From Oscillibacter sp. (lineage in GTDB: Bacteria > Bacillota > Clostridia > Oscillospirales > Oscillospiraceae): a stretch of DNA of 64,000 nucleotides. A model generated the notes under the pieces. It searched no databases. It worked only from the letters and a program-made list of their open reading frames with translations, and had not been told where the DNA came from. Position numbers and translations under genes: made by a program. Shown here one piece after another: positions 14,477 through 23,265 of this stretch (position 1 is the first letter of the stretch; each line of letters starts with the position of its first letter). The DNA is taken from positions 62,001 to 126,000 of the forward strand of contig DPPB01000020.1 of assembly GCA_003539495.1 (NCBI GenBank), in the 5' to 3' direction.

Positions 14477-16219
14477 TTACATCTTCTCCGGGGCGGAGCA
14501 GCCGATAAGCTCCATGCCGTTTTTCAGAACGCTGCGGGCGGTGTCCGCCAGCAGGAGCCGGGCGTTCAGCAGGCTCTCAGCCTCGCCCTTGATGCGGCAG
14601 GCGTTGTAGAACTTATGGAAGGCGGCGGCCAGGTCCGTGAGATAGCGGTTGATGAAACTGGGATCATAGTCCCGGGCGGCCAGGCGCACAATGTCGCAGT
14701 AGCTTGCGATTTGCTTGATGAGGGCCAGCTCTGTGGGGTCTGTCAGCAAGGCAAAGTCCACGGCATCCGGGGCCGGAACGACGTGGCCGTCAGCGGCCAG
14801 ATTTTTAAGCAGGGTGCAGATCCGGGCGTGGGCGTACTGGACGTAGTAGACGGGGTTTTCGCTGTCCTCCCGGACGGCCAGGCCCAGGTCAAACTCCATC
14901 TGGGTCTCGGGCTTGGCGTTGAAGAAATAGCGGCAGGCGTCCACGGGGACCATATCCAGCAGGTCTGTCAGGGATACGGCCTTGCCGGTGCGCTTGGACA
15001 TGCGGACGACCTCCCCATCCTGCACCAGCTTCACCAGCTGCATGAGCACGATGTCCAGCCGGTGGGTGCCGTCCAGGCCCAGGGCGTCCATGGCGCCCTT
15101 CAGCCGGGCCACGTGGCCATGGTGATCGGCGCCCCAGATGTTAATAACCTTGTCAAAGCCGCGGACGGCGAATTTATTGCGATGATAGGCGATGTCGGCG
15201 GCAAAGTAGGTGTAAAAGCCGTTGGCCCGGCGGAGAACGTCATCCTTCAGGCCCAGCTTTTCAATGGCCTCGTCGCTCTTGCCGGCAGCCTTCAGCTGCT
15301 GGGTGAGGATCTCGCTGGTCTTCAGCCACAGGGCGCCGTCCTTTTCGTAGGTGTAGCCCCGCTTGGTCAGCTCCGCCACGGAGTCGGCCACATAGCCGCT
15401 CTCGTGGAGGCTGGATTCGAAGAACCATTCATCATACTGGATGCCGTAGCGGGCCAGGTCGGACTTCATCTTGGGAATGTTGTGGGCCAGGCCGAACTGG
15501 GCCAGGGTATCGTGGCGGGTCTTTTCATCCACATGCAGCAGGTCGTCGCCGTGGGCATCGGCGTAGAGCCGGGCCAGCTCCCGGATGTCGTCGCCGTGGT
15601 AGCCGTCCTCGGGAAACTCCACCGCGTCCTCTCCCTGGAAGATTTGGAAATACCGGGCCTCCAGGCTCTTGGCGAATTTCTCGATCTGGTTGCCTGCATC
15701 GTTGACGTAGAACTCCCGCCAGACATCGGCACCGGATTTCTGCAGCACCGAGGCCAGGGTATCGCCCAAAACACCGCCCCGGGCGTTGCCCATGTGCATG
15801 GGGCCGGTGGGGTTGGCGGAGACGAATTCCACCATGTATTTCTTGCCGGAGAGCATGTCGTTTTTGCCGTAGTCCGCCCCCGCCTGCTGCACGGCGCAGA
15901 CGGTCTCGCCGAACCAGCGGGTGCCCAGGGTGAAATTCAGAAAGCCGGGGCCCGCCATGGCGGCGGAGGTAAAGTAGCTGCCGGAAAGGTCCATGTTGTC
16001 CAGTAGGATCTGGGCCACCTCCCGGGGATTTTTGCGCAGGGCCTTGGCGGCGGCCAGGCAGAAGGTGGTGGTGTAGTCGCCGTTGGCAGTGTCCTTGGGG
16101 ATCTCCACCGAGGGCTGCACGGGACAATCGGCGGGCAAAAGTCCGGCTGCGGCGGCCGTTTGGTAGGCGGTCAGGGTCAGCTCCAGCACCTGATCCTTGG
16201 CGTTTTGTATCATATTCAT
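14477..16219 (-). CDS. argS: Arginyl-tRNA synthetase
   Basis: 580 residues, within the normal range. The N-terminal Add-1 domain precedes the HIGH-like HMGNARGG. The KMSKS-like loop is RMSKRTGK, and the all-helical anticodon-binding domain closes the protein with NRYLTDLAAAFHKFYNACR. RBS AAGGAG lies eight bases before the ATG at 16219. It lies downstream of a DUF1934 gene, the same order as ywiB-argS in Bacillus. I looked for a T-box leader and saw none. Confidence 0.95.
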   Translation of the reverse strand: MNMIQNAKDQVLELTLTAYQTAAAAGLLPADCPVQPSVEIPKDTANGDYTTTFCLAAAKALRKNPREVAQILLDNMDLSGSYFTSAAMAGPGFLNFTLGTRWFGETVCAVQQAGADYGKNDMLSGKKYMVEFVSANPTGPMHMGNARGGVLGDTLASVLQKSGADVWREFYVNDAGNQIEKFAKSLEARYFQIFQGEDAVEFPEDGYHGDDIRELARLYADAHGDDLLHVDEKTRHDTLAQFGLAHNIPKMKSDLARYGIQYDEWFFESSLHESGYVADSVAELTKRGYTYEKDGALWLKTSEILTQQLKAAGKSDEAIEKLGLKDDVLRRANGFYTYFAADIAYHRNKFAVRGFDKVINIWGADHHGHVARLKGAMDALGLDGTHRLDIVLMQLVKLVQDGEVVRMSKRTGKAVSLTDLLDMVPVDACRYFFNAKPETQMEFDLGLAVREDSENPVYYVQYAHARICTLLKNLAADGHVVPAPDAVDFALLTDPTELALIKQIASYCDIVRLAARDYDPSFINRYLTDLAAAFHKFYNACRIKGEAESLLNARLLLADTARSVLKNGMELIGCSAPEKM

Positions 16220-16260
16220 AGCAGTTACTCCTTAAATTTTCTTTAGAAACACATTTTATC

Positions 16261-16393
16261 AAAAAGCCTCGCAGAGCTTGCCGCCCGCAGGCGGCAAAAA
16301 AACCAAAATCATTTTTCGCAGCGACATGTGCGTGGAAAAAAATACTTCTCAGACTGCAAGCCCTTTGGCAAAAAAACGAAGCCTTTTCGTCAG
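16261..16393 (-). repeat. Dispersed intergenic repeat, copy 2 (full, minus strand)
   Basis: Both halves are present. The first half (16393-16351) contains CTTCGTTTTTTTGCCAAAGG and then GCTTGCAG. The second half (16320-16261) has GCCTGCGGGC and CTCTGCGAGGC. It fills the gap between the DUF1934 gene and argS. Confidence 0.65.
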
Positions 16394-16819
16394 TTATTTT
16401 TTCAGAAACAGGCTGACCCGCAGCGCACTCACGGGCTGCATGCCAACCAGCAGCATATACTCCAGAATCACCGAGCCATCCCTTTGCCCGGCCAGGTCCC
16501 AGCTGACCTCCTTGGTTTTCACGTTCAGGGTGAGGCTGCCCTGGGGGGTCTTGATCTGCGTGGCGGTGACGGCGGCGGGGTCCAGAAGCAGGCCGTAGCC
16601 CTCTCCCTCATTGACCAGGATGGCCCGGCGGGTGGCGGTCTCCACCTTGACGTCCGAGCGGATGGCGGATTTTTCATCCTCGCAGTTCACAGCCTCGTAC
16701 TGCAGGTGCCAGCCGTAGTCGGTTTTTTCCACGGTGGCGGTGCCCTCCATGCGGATCACATCCTCCACGCCGCCGAACACGCTGCGGCTGGCAATGCGAA
16801 TCTGTGCGGTTCCTTCCAT
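16394..16819 (-). CDS. DUF1934 protein (YwiB-like)
   Basis: 141 residues, starting after AAGGAGGCACGCT. The beta-rich protein has the alternating pattern of the DUF1934 lipocalin-like fold, with EGYGLLLDP and the C-terminal SLTLNVKTKEVSWDLAG. Its biochemical role is not known. It is conserved next to argS in Firmicutes and shares a promoter with it here. The stop codon is at the edge of the dispersed repeat, so the last residues may have been altered by repeat insertion. Confidence 0.8.
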   Translation of the reverse strand: MEGTAQIRIASRSVFGGVEDVIRMEGTATVEKTDYGWHLQYEAVNCEDEKSAIRSDVKVETATRRAILVNEGEGYGLLLDPAAVTATQIKTPQGSLTLNVKTKEVSWDLAGQRDGSVILEYMLLVGMQPVSALRVSLFLKK

Positions 16820-16974
16820 AGCGTGCCTCCTTGCAGGTGCTTGATACTTGTGAGCGGCCGGATGCTCCGAGGCGGGGTACGGAATAAGCCTCTAAGGTAT
16901 ATAATACCTTCAGAGAGGAGCTTTTGCGGTGCCCTGAGGGCGATCCATCTGAATTCGGCCATACTAACCAATCA

Positions 16975-17003
16975 ATTATACTATGGATTGCCGACTATCA
17001 CAA
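16975..17003 (-). promoter_or_regulatory. Promoter of the DUF1934-argS operon
   Basis: On the minus strand TTGTGA (17003-16998) and TATAAT (16980-16975) are 17 bases apart. The leader to the start codon is about 150 bases and contains a small palindrome at 16894-16910. Confidence 0.7.
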
Positions 17004-17106
17004 GGAAAATTTGGCGCGGATGCCCTTTTTTTTCAGTGGCAATTTCTCCTCTCTTCTGCTATACTGAAACGCAAATAGGAAAGCAAACGGCAAGGAGGTG
17101 CCTGTA

Positions 17107-17520
17107 ATGGAGCTTAAACTGACGCAAAAACAGTTCCGGCGGCTGCTGGATCTGGTGTATATCGGCAACTGGGTGCTCAACTCCACCCGGGGGGACGACC
17201 GTATACGGGACTACGACCAGGTGGAGAGCCTGGTGTTTTCCCACTGCCTGGGCCGGGGCATGGAGCAGCTGACAGAGCTGTACCAGGGGGAGCTGATCCC
17301 CTCCAGGGCCTTTGCCGAGGGCGGCATCCACGAGGCCATCATGGCCTATGAGGATAACGTATTCTTTGAAATACTGGCCCAGGAGCTGGCTCTGCGGGAT
17401 CTGGACGATCCTCCCATCACGGAGGAGAATTACGACGAGGTCATGGAGCGGATGAACGAGTATCTGGGGGAGTTTCAGCGCCACGGCACCGACCATGTGA
17501 CGGTGGAGCTGGAGGAGTAA
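17107..17520 (+). CDS. Conserved-looking hypothetical protein
   Basis: 137 residues from the ATG at 17107, after AAGGAGGTGCCTGTA. I do not recognise the family. The protein is acidic, soluble, without membrane segments or signal, and rich in helices. Its start has KQFRRLLDLVYIGNWVLNS, and several Glu/Asp-rich helices follow. A TATACT at 17060-17065 may be its -10 box. It stands alone and is followed by a strong terminator, so it is a real monocistronic gene. Function unknown. Confidence 0.7.
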   Translation: MELKLTQKQFRRLLDLVYIGNWVLNSTRGDDRIRDYDQVESLVFSHCLGRGMEQLTELYQGELIPSRAFAEGGIHEAIMAYEDNVFFEILAQELALRDLDDPPITEENYDEVMERMNEYLGEFQRHGTDHVTVELEE

Positions 17521-17525
17521 GATGT

Positions 17526-17558
17526 AAAAAGAGGCGCCCGCCGGGGCGCCTCTTTTTT
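17526..17558. terminator. Bidirectional terminator
   Basis: A 14-bp stem (17526-17539 with 17544-17557) with A and T flanks serves the hypothetical gene and the convergent barstar-like gene. Confidence 0.88.
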
Positions 17559-17592
17559 AGTGAAGCGTTAAGAGAAAAAAGCTGGGCAGCAG

Positions 17593-17901
17593 TCATCGGT
17601 ACATAACCGTGACCCAGGGATACTCCGCCTGCAGGTCCGCGAAGATCTCCCGCAGGGTGCCGCTGTATTTTTGCAGATCTCCCGCCATGGCGCCCAGGCC
17701 CTCCACAACGATGCGGCGGGGGACAGCGGGGAAAAACACATCCCGCAGGCAGTCCCACATGGCGTCCCAGTTCCTGCCATAATAGGCCGGGAAGCCGAAG
17801 GTTTTGCGGATGCGTTCATGCAGCGCGGCCCAGTCCGCGCAGTCGTCTAGCTTCAGCACGACGGGATCCTCCGCAAGGGGCGTTATGGCATATCGGTTCA
17901 T
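17593..17901 (-). CDS. Barstar-family protein
   Basis: 102 residues from the ATG at 17901, preceded by AGAGGAG. The segment FGFPAYYGRNWDAMWDCL is the barstar signature, the helix that plugs the barnase active site. Barstar inhibits secreted ribonucleases of the barnase type. No barnase-like gene is found anywhere in the window, so this is an orphan inhibitor, or a protein repurposed for another partner. It follows the RlmI-type gene by about 100 bases on the same strand. Confidence 0.85.
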   Translation of the reverse strand: MNRYAITPLAEDPVVLKLDDCADWAALHERIRKTFGFPAYYGRNWDAMWDCLRDVFFPAVPRRIVVEGLGAMAGDLQKYSGTLREIFADLQAEYPWVTVMYR

Positions 17902-17999
17902 AAAAAAGCTCCTCTCTGTTAGGCGATCTCCACAAAAGCGGAGCCTGTGGGCAGGGGCCATCAAAGATACCGGCCCCAGCGAAGTGCAGCTCTACGCTC

Positions 18000-19229
18000 T
18001 CACACCACCTGGAACAGGAAGAACTTCAGATAGTCCGTCTCGTCCACGCCCCATAGGATGGGGTGGTCACAGGCCTGCTGGCGCTGCTCGATCTGCCGCA
18101 GCTGCACCCCGGCGTCTTTGGCGGCGCTGCGGAGCATGGCTATGAACCGCTCCGTGGAGGCAAAATGACTGCACGAGCAGGTGGCCAGATACCCGCCCCG
18201 AGGCAGCAGCTTCATGGCCCGGTAGTTGATCTCCTTGTAGCCGGTCATGGCGCTCTCGATAGTCTTGCGGCTCTTGGTAAAGGCCGGGGGATCCAGGATG
18301 ATGAAGTCGTAGACCTTAGGCCCCTTTTCCAGCTCCGGCAGCAGGTCGAACACATTGGCGGCCCGGCACTCCATGACCCCGTCCAGCCCGTTGAGCCGGG
18401 CGTTTTCCGCAGCGCATCGGACGGCAAACTCGGACACATCCACCGCCGTCACATGCTTGGCGCCGCCCCGGGCGGCGTTGAGGGCGAAGGAGCCGGTGTG
18501 GGTGAAGCAATCCAGCACCGTGCGGCCCATGGAAAGCCGAGCCACCGCCTGGCGGTTGTATTTCTGATCCAGAAAGAATCCGGTTTTCTGTCCGTTGATG
18601 AAATCCACCCGGTAGCGGATGCCGTTTTCCACGATGTTCGCCCCGGTGAGATCGGGCTGGGCTTCTCCGGGCAGAGGGAACCAGCCCTTGCTTTGCGTTA
18701 ATCCCTCCTTCTCCCGCAGGGCCACGTCGTTGCGCAGGTAGATGCCCGCGATGTCCTGGCCGTCCCGGCGCAGCACCTGGGCCAGGATGGGCAGCAGCCG
18801 ATCTTGGATGTGCTCCATGCCCAGGCTCAGCACCTGCACCACCAGCACCGGGCCGAACCGGTCCACTGTCAGCCCCGGGAAGCCGTCCGCTTCCCCGAAG
18901 ATGACCCGGCAGCAGTGCAGGTCCTCCGGGGGCATGACGGCCTTGCGGTAGTCCCAGGCGTACTGCACCCGGCGCTGCCAAAAGGCATCGTCAAACCGGT
19001 CGTTGGCGTTGCGGGAGAGGAGCCGGCAGCGGATGAGGGAGTGGCTGTTATAAAAGCCCGTGCCGAGATAGGCCCCCTTGTGGCCGATGATATCCGCCAG
19101 GCCGCCGTCCTCCACAGGGCCGGAAAGCTCCGTCACCTCCGCGGCATATACCCACGGGTGCCCTGCCGTCAGGGCGCGCTCTCCCTTTTGCGTAATATGC
19201 ACCTGGGGATAGGGCCGTTCTGCCTTCAT
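18000..19229 (-). CDS. RlmI-type 23S rRNA cytosine-C5 methyltransferase
   Basis: 409 residues from the ATG at 19229. An N-terminal PUA-like domain (KGERALTAGHPWVYAAEV) is followed by the SAM-binding motif VLDCFTHTGSFALNAA and the catalytic LDPPAF. A Cys at TCSCSH is expected to be the nucleophile. RlmI of E. coli methylates C1962 of 23S rRNA, which fits this length and domain order. A further in-frame ATG at 19292 would add 21 residues not expected in the family. Confidence 0.88.
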   Translation of the reverse strand: MKAERPYPQVHITQKGERALTAGHPWVYAAEVTELSGPVEDGGLADIIGHKGAYLGTGFYNSHSLIRCRLLSRNANDRFDDAFWQRRVQYAWDYRKAVMPPEDLHCCRVIFGEADGFPGLTVDRFGPVLVVQVLSLGMEHIQDRLLPILAQVLRRDGQDIAGIYLRNDVALREKEGLTQSKGWFPLPGEAQPDLTGANIVENGIRYRVDFINGQKTGFFLDQKYNRQAVARLSMGRTVLDCFTHTGSFALNAARGGAKHVTAVDVSEFAVRCAAENARLNGLDGVMECRAANVFDLLPELEKGPKVYDFIILDPPAFTKSRKTIESAMTGYKEINYRAMKLLPRGGYLATCSCSHFASTERFIAMLRSAAKDAGVQLRQIEQRQQACDHPILWGVDETDYLKFFLFQVV

Positions 19230-19333
19230 AGTCCCGCCCGCCTTTCCAAGAAAAATCAATTCATTGTAGCACATTCCCGGGCCGATTGCCATATAAATAA
19301 AAAGAGAAATTGCAGACAGGGAGGCTTGGTTTT

Positions 19334-20077
19334 ATGCCAACGATTTTTTTAAGCCCCTCTACCCAGGAATATAACCAGTATGTCACCGGCGCCGGCAGCG
19401 AGGAATACTTCATGAACCTGCTGGCGGACGCCATGGAGCCGCTGCTGCTTTCCAACGGCATCCAGTTTACCCGCAACGATCCCCGGGGCACCGTGTCCGA
19501 TTCCATCCGGCAGAGCAACGCCGGCAGCTACGATTTTCATCTGGCCCTCCACTCCAACGCCTCCGGCCCGGGCAGCGAGGGCCGGAGCCGGGGCATTGTC
19601 GCCTTTTACTATCCCGGCAGCGCAAACAGCCAGCGGGCGGCGGAGCTGTTTGCGGCGGCCCTGCGAGAGATCTATCCCCTGCCAAATCAGGTGACCACCC
19701 GCTCCACAACCACTCTTGCAGAGGTGAAACGCACCAAGGCCCCCGCCGTGCTGCTGGAGATCGGCTACCACGATAACGCCGCCGACGCCCAGTGGATTGC
19801 AGAGCACATCGAGCTCATCGCCCAGACCTTGGTACAGGCTTTGACGGAGTATTTCGGCCTGCCCTATGTCTACCCCGGCCCCAGCCAGCCGGGCCTGGCC
19901 GTTACGGATTCCGGTGGGCCGGTGGCGCTGCGGGCGTACCCCTCGGCCCAGGGGCAGGTTATCACGCAGATCCCCAACGGCACCACGGTCACGGTGTTCG
20001 GCCAGTATCAGGGCTGGTATGTGGTGCTCTACGGGGAGAGCATCGGATATGCCAATGCCGCCTTTATCCAGTTATGA
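19334..20077 (+). CDS. N-acetylmuramoyl-L-alanine amidase with SH3 domain
   Basis: 247 residues from the ATG at 19334, behind GGGAGG. The amidase_3-type catalytic part runs to about residue 175. LALHSNA (zinc-binding His) and LLEIGYHDN (catalytic Glu) are visible, and the start LSPSTQEYNQY is common in clostridial members. A bacterial SH3 domain follows (LRAYPSAQGQVITQIPNG). No signal peptide is seen, which is known for spore or mother-cell amidases. It would cleave the stem peptide from muramic acid. Confidence 0.85.
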   Translation: MPTIFLSPSTQEYNQYVTGAGSEEYFMNLLADAMEPLLLSNGIQFTRNDPRGTVSDSIRQSNAGSYDFHLALHSNASGPGSEGRSRGIVAFYYPGSANSQRAAELFAAALREIYPLPNQVTTRSTTTLAEVKRTKAPAVLLEIGYHDNAADAQWIAEHIELIAQTLVQALTEYFGLPYVYPGPSQPGLAVTDSGGPVALRAYPSAQGQVITQIPNGTTVTVFGQYQGWYVVLYGESIGYANAAFIQL

Positions 20078-20111
20078 GGAAAAATAATTCACCTATGCGG
20101 TGCTTTTTCCC

Positions 20112-20140
20112 TTGACAGTTTCCTGAAATGCGATTAATAT
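20112..20140 (+). promoter_or_regulatory. Promoter of rny
   Basis: TTGACA (20112-20117) and TAATAT (20135-20140) are 17 bases apart, giving a leader of about 105 bases to the rny start. Confidence 0.7.
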
Positions 20141-20251
20141 TAGGAAGGATATGCACCCGAAAGATCAGGGGGTCTTTTTGGTTGTTTTCTACACTCAAAC
20201 GGGAAACCGTTTCTCACAGATTTATACACATTCACAGGAGGTTGACCAATC

Positions 20252-21802
20252 ATGACCACAGTTGGCTACATTGTAGCGGCTGTTGCGGCTGTTGTTGCGT
20301 TCGTGGTTGGCTTCCCTATCGGTATTCAGTACCGCAAGAAGGTAGCGGAAAAGGAAATTTCCAGCGCGGAGGAGGAAGCGACCCGCATCCTCAACGAGGC
20401 CATCAAAAGCTCCGAGAGCAAGAAGCGTGAGGTCCTGCTGGAGGCAAAGGAAGAGATCCTGAAAAGCCGCGCGGATTACGAGAAGGAAGTCAAGGAACGC
20501 CGGGCCGACCTGCAAAAGCAGGAACGCCGGCTGCAGCAGAAGGAAGAGAACATCGATCGCAAGACCGATGCTATCGAGAAAAAGGAAGAGGCCCTGAGCC
20601 AGAAGCACGAGGCCCTTCAGAGGGAACAGGACGAGATCAAGCTCATCAAGCGCAGCCAGACCGAGATGCTCGAGCGCATCTCCGGCTTTACCGCCGACCA
20701 GGCCAAGGCGTATCTGATCCAGCAGGTGGAGTCCGAGGTCACTCACGAGACTGCTATGAAGATCAAGGAGATCGAGGCCCGGGCCAAGGACGAAGCCGAT
20801 CAGCGCGCCCGGGAGATCGTGGCCACCGCCATCCAGCGCTGCGCCGCAGACCATGTGGCTGAGATTACCGTCAGTGTGGTTCCCCTGCCCAATGACGAGA
20901 TGAAGGGCCGCATCATCGGCCGCGAAGGCCGCAATATCCGCACCCTGGAGACCCTGACCGGTGCGGATCTGATTATTGACGACACACCCGAGGCCATCAC
21001 CGTGTCCTGCTTTGAACCGGTGCGCCGGGAGGTAGCCCGCCTGGCCCTGGAAAAGCTCATCGCCGACGGCCGCATCCATCCCACCCATATTGAGGAGATG
21101 GTGGAGAAGGCCCGCCGGGAGGTGGACGCCGTTATCCGGTCCGAGGGCGAGCGCGCCGTGCTGGAAACCGGCGTGCGGGGCGTACATCCGGAGCTGCAGA
21201 AGCTCCTGGGCCGCCTGCACTACCGCACCAGCTATGGCCAGAACGTGCTGCAGCACTCTATTGAGGTATCCCATATTGCGGGCATGATGGCCGCCGAGCT
21301 GGGGGCCGACGTGGCTGCCGCCAAGCGTGCGGGTCTGCTGCACGACATTGGCAAGGCAGTGGATCACGAGATGGAGGGCACCCACATCCAGCTGGGTGTG
21401 GAGTTCTGCCGCAAGTATAAGGAAAAAGAGGATATCATCCACGCCATCCAGGCCCACCACGGCGATGTGGAGTGCAAGACTCTGGTTGCCTGCCTGGTGC
21501 AGGCGGCGGACGCCGTGTCTGCGGCCCGCCCCGGCGCACGGCGCGAGAATTTGGAGAACTATATCAAGCGCCTGGAGAAGCTGGAGGAAATTACCAGTGA
21601 CTATCCCGGCGTTGAAAAGAGCTATGCCATCCAGGCCGGCCGCGAGGTCCGCGTCATGGTCAAGCCCGAGCAGGTGTCCGAGGATCAGATGGTCATCCTG
21701 GCCCATGACCTGGCCCGCCGCATCGAGAGCGAGCTTGAGTATCCCGGCCAGATCAAGGTCCACGTCCTGCGGGAGACTAAGGTGGTTGAATACGCCAAGT
21801 AA
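20252..21802 (+). CDS. rny: Ribonuclease Y
   Basis: 516 residues, the family length. An N-terminal membrane anchor (residues 4-25) precedes a long coiled coil to about residue 190. A KH domain has [15 protein letters not shown] and an HD domain has the metal-binding HDIGK. RNase Y is the main endoribonuclease that starts mRNA decay in Firmicutes and acts at the membrane. It is followed by ymdB, as in Bacillus, but here a terminator and a new promoter lie between them. Confidence 0.97.
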   Translation: MTTVGYIVAAVAAVVAFVVGFPIGIQYRKKVAEKEISSAEEEATRILNEAIKSSESKKREVLLEAKEEILKSRADYEKEVKERRADLQKQERRLQQKEENIDRKTDAIEKKEEALSQKHEALQREQDEIKLIKRSQTEMLERISGFTADQAKAYLIQQVESEVTHETAMKIKEIEARAKDEADQRAREIVATAIQRCAADHVAEITVSVVPLPNDEMKGRIIGREGRNIRTLETLTGADLIIDDTPEAITVSCFEPVRREVARLALEKLIADGRIHPTHIEEMVEKARREVDAVIRSEGERAVLETGVRGVHPELQKLLGRLHYRTSYGQNVLQHSIEVSHIAGMMAAELGADVAAAKRAGLLHDIGKAVDHEMEGTHIQLGVEFCRKYKEKEDIIHAIQAHHGDVECKTLVACLVQAADAVSAARPGARRENLENYIKRLEKLEEITSDYPGVEKSYAIQAGREVRVMVKPEQVSEDQMVILAHDLARRIESELEYPGQIKVHVLRETKVVEYAK

Positions 21803-21816
21803 TATCAAATATAAAG

Positions 21817-21852
21817 AATACTGCGTGCATAGGAATATGCACGCAGTATTTT
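21817..21852 (+). terminator. Terminator of rny
   Basis: A 14-bp perfect stem (21817-21830 with 21837-21850) with a 6-base loop is followed by TTCGCT. Confidence 0.75.
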
Positions 21853-21888
21853 CGCTATAGGGCTTGTGGATACCCTGTGCCGCCATGA

Positions 21889-21928
21889 AAAAATACCGTC
21901 TGCGTGCTTGCGTACCGACGGTATTTTA
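21889..21928 (+). other. Hairpin overlapping the ymdB promoter
   Basis: AAAATACCGTC near 21890-21900 pairs with 21917-21927 around a 16-base loop. The -35 box of the ymdB promoter lies in the loop and right arm, so the DNA palindrome could also be an operator. Confidence 0.45.
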
Positions 21929-21936
21929 TATATAAT
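21908..21936 (+). promoter_or_regulatory. Promoter of ymdB
   Basis: TTGCGT (21908-21913) and a perfect TATAAT (21931-21936) are 17 bases apart. Confidence 0.75.
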
Positions 21937-21978
21937 AAGTTGGATTATAAATCAAAAAGCGAAACGGAGGGGTGAGCC

Positions 21979-22755
21979 ATGCTTTTTAAGGTGCTGGCCG
22001 TGGGCGATGTAACAGGCGAGAGCGGTGTGGACTTCCTGCACCGGCGGCTGCGGAGCCTGAAAAAGGAAAAGAGCATCGACTTTGTGGTGGCCAATGGGGA
22101 AAATGCCGCCGGAAACGGCCTGCTGCCCACCCATGCGGAGGACATCCTGGCCGCCGGGGTGGATGTCATCACCTTGGGCAACCACTCCTTTGGAAAGACA
22201 CAGATTGCGGATTTTTTGGAGGAAAGCCCTTACATTCTTCGTCCTGCCAATTTTACGGGCCGGGCCCCGGGCCGGGGTTGGGCGGTGTATGATTGCGGCC
22301 GGGTGCAGGTGGGTGTGATGAATCTCATTGGCCGCTGCAATTTGGATTTTAATGCGGAAAATCCCTTTACCACCGCCGACCGTATATTGAAAAGCGAGGA
22401 CAAGCCCACCTTCACTCTGGTGGATTTTCACGCCCAGGCCACCAGCGAAAAGCTGGCCCTGTCGTACTATTTGGATGGCCGGGTCAGCGCCCTGTGGGGG
22501 ACCCACACCCACGTACCCACCGCCGATGGGCGAGTCTGCCCCAAGGGCATGGGTTATCTCACCGACCTGGGTATGACCGGGCCGGCGGAGTCTGTGCTGG
22601 GCGTCCGGCCGGAGCAATCGGTGGAGTTTTTCCTGGGAGGGCTGCCGGGCCGATATCGGATGGCGGACGGCCCCTGCAGGCTGCAGGGAGCCCTGTTTAC
22701 ATTGGATAGCAGCACCGGCCTGTGCGCCGGGGTGGAGCGTATAGAGATACAATAA
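21979..22755 (+). CDS. ymdB: YmdB-type metallophosphoesterase (TIGR00282 family)
   Basis: 258 residues. Metal-binding motifs of the calcineurin-like fold are in place: VGDVTGESG, ANGENAAGNG, LGNHSF and GTHTHVPTAD. YmdB of Bacillus hydrolyses 2',3'-cyclic nucleotides and affects biofilm and motility decisions. The gene starts a likely operon with the YbaK-type deacylase and the SbcD-like nuclease. Confidence 0.93.
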   Translation: MLFKVLAVGDVTGESGVDFLHRRLRSLKKEKSIDFVVANGENAAGNGLLPTHAEDILAAGVDVITLGNHSFGKTQIADFLEESPYILRPANFTGRAPGRGWAVYDCGRVQVGVMNLIGRCNLDFNAENPFTTADRILKSEDKPTFTLVDFHAQATSEKLALSYYLDGRVSALWGTHTHVPTADGRVCPKGMGYLTDLGMTGPAESVLGVRPEQSVEFFLGGLPGRYRMADGPCRLQGALFTLDSSTGLCAGVERIEIQ

Positions 22756-22770
22756 GGAGGAGAAAATATC

Positions 22771-23265
22771 ATGTCAGTTGAAAAAGTGAGGGAGTATCTG
22801 AAGAGTTACGGCGTGGCAGACCGGATGCAGGAGTTTACCGTATCCAGCGCCACAGTGGAGCTTGCGGCGGTGGCCGTGGGCGTGGAGCCTGCCCGTATCG
22901 CCAAGACCTTGAGCTTCAAGGTGGATGAGACGCCCATTTTGATCGTAGCGGCCGGGGATGCCAAGGTGGATAACAGCAAGTATAAGCATTTCTTCCACAC
23001 CAAGGCCAAGATGCTCACTCACGAGGAGGCGGTGGAGCGCATCGGTCATGCGGTGGGCGGCGTGTGCCCCTTTGCCCTGCCGGCGGAGGTAAAGACCTAT
23101 CTGGACGTATCGCTGAAGCGGTTTGAAACGGTGTTTCCTGCAGTGGGCAGCGCCGCCTCGGCCATTGAGCTCACCTGTGACGAGCTGGAGCGCTGCTGCG
23201 GCGATAACTTCGTGGAGTGGGTGGACGTGTGTAAGGGCTGGCAGGACGACCAGCCCCAGGCATGA
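22771..23265 (+). CDS. YbaK/EbsC-type aminoacyl-tRNA deacylase
   Basis: 164 residues, start after AAGGAGG. The family Lys is in AKTLSFK, and the strand-rich domain carries GDAKVDNSKY and GGVCPFALP. Relatives (YbaK, ProXp-ala) remove wrong amino acids from tRNAPro and others in trans. The link is meaningful here because the ProRS encoded 2.3 kb downstream is the short archaeal-like type without an inserted editing domain. The stop overlaps the next gene by ATGA. Exact substrate is inferred. Confidence 0.85.
   Translation: MSVEKVREYLKSYGVADRMQEFTVSSATVELAAVAVGVEPARIAKTLSFKVDETPILIVAAGDAKVDNSKYKHFFHTKAKMLTHEEAVERIGHAVGGVCPFALPAEVKTYLDVSLKRFETVFPAVGSAASAIELTCDELERCCGDNFVEWVDVCKGWQDDQPQA

Noticed and set aside
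14474..16006. 510-residue plus-strand frame opposite argS
   Set aside because: Antisense shadow of a clear ArgS with intact motifs; no ribosome site or recognisable domain.
20222..21886. 554-residue minus-strand frame opposite rny
   Set aside because: Shadow of RNase Y. The composition follows the complement of its codon bias.
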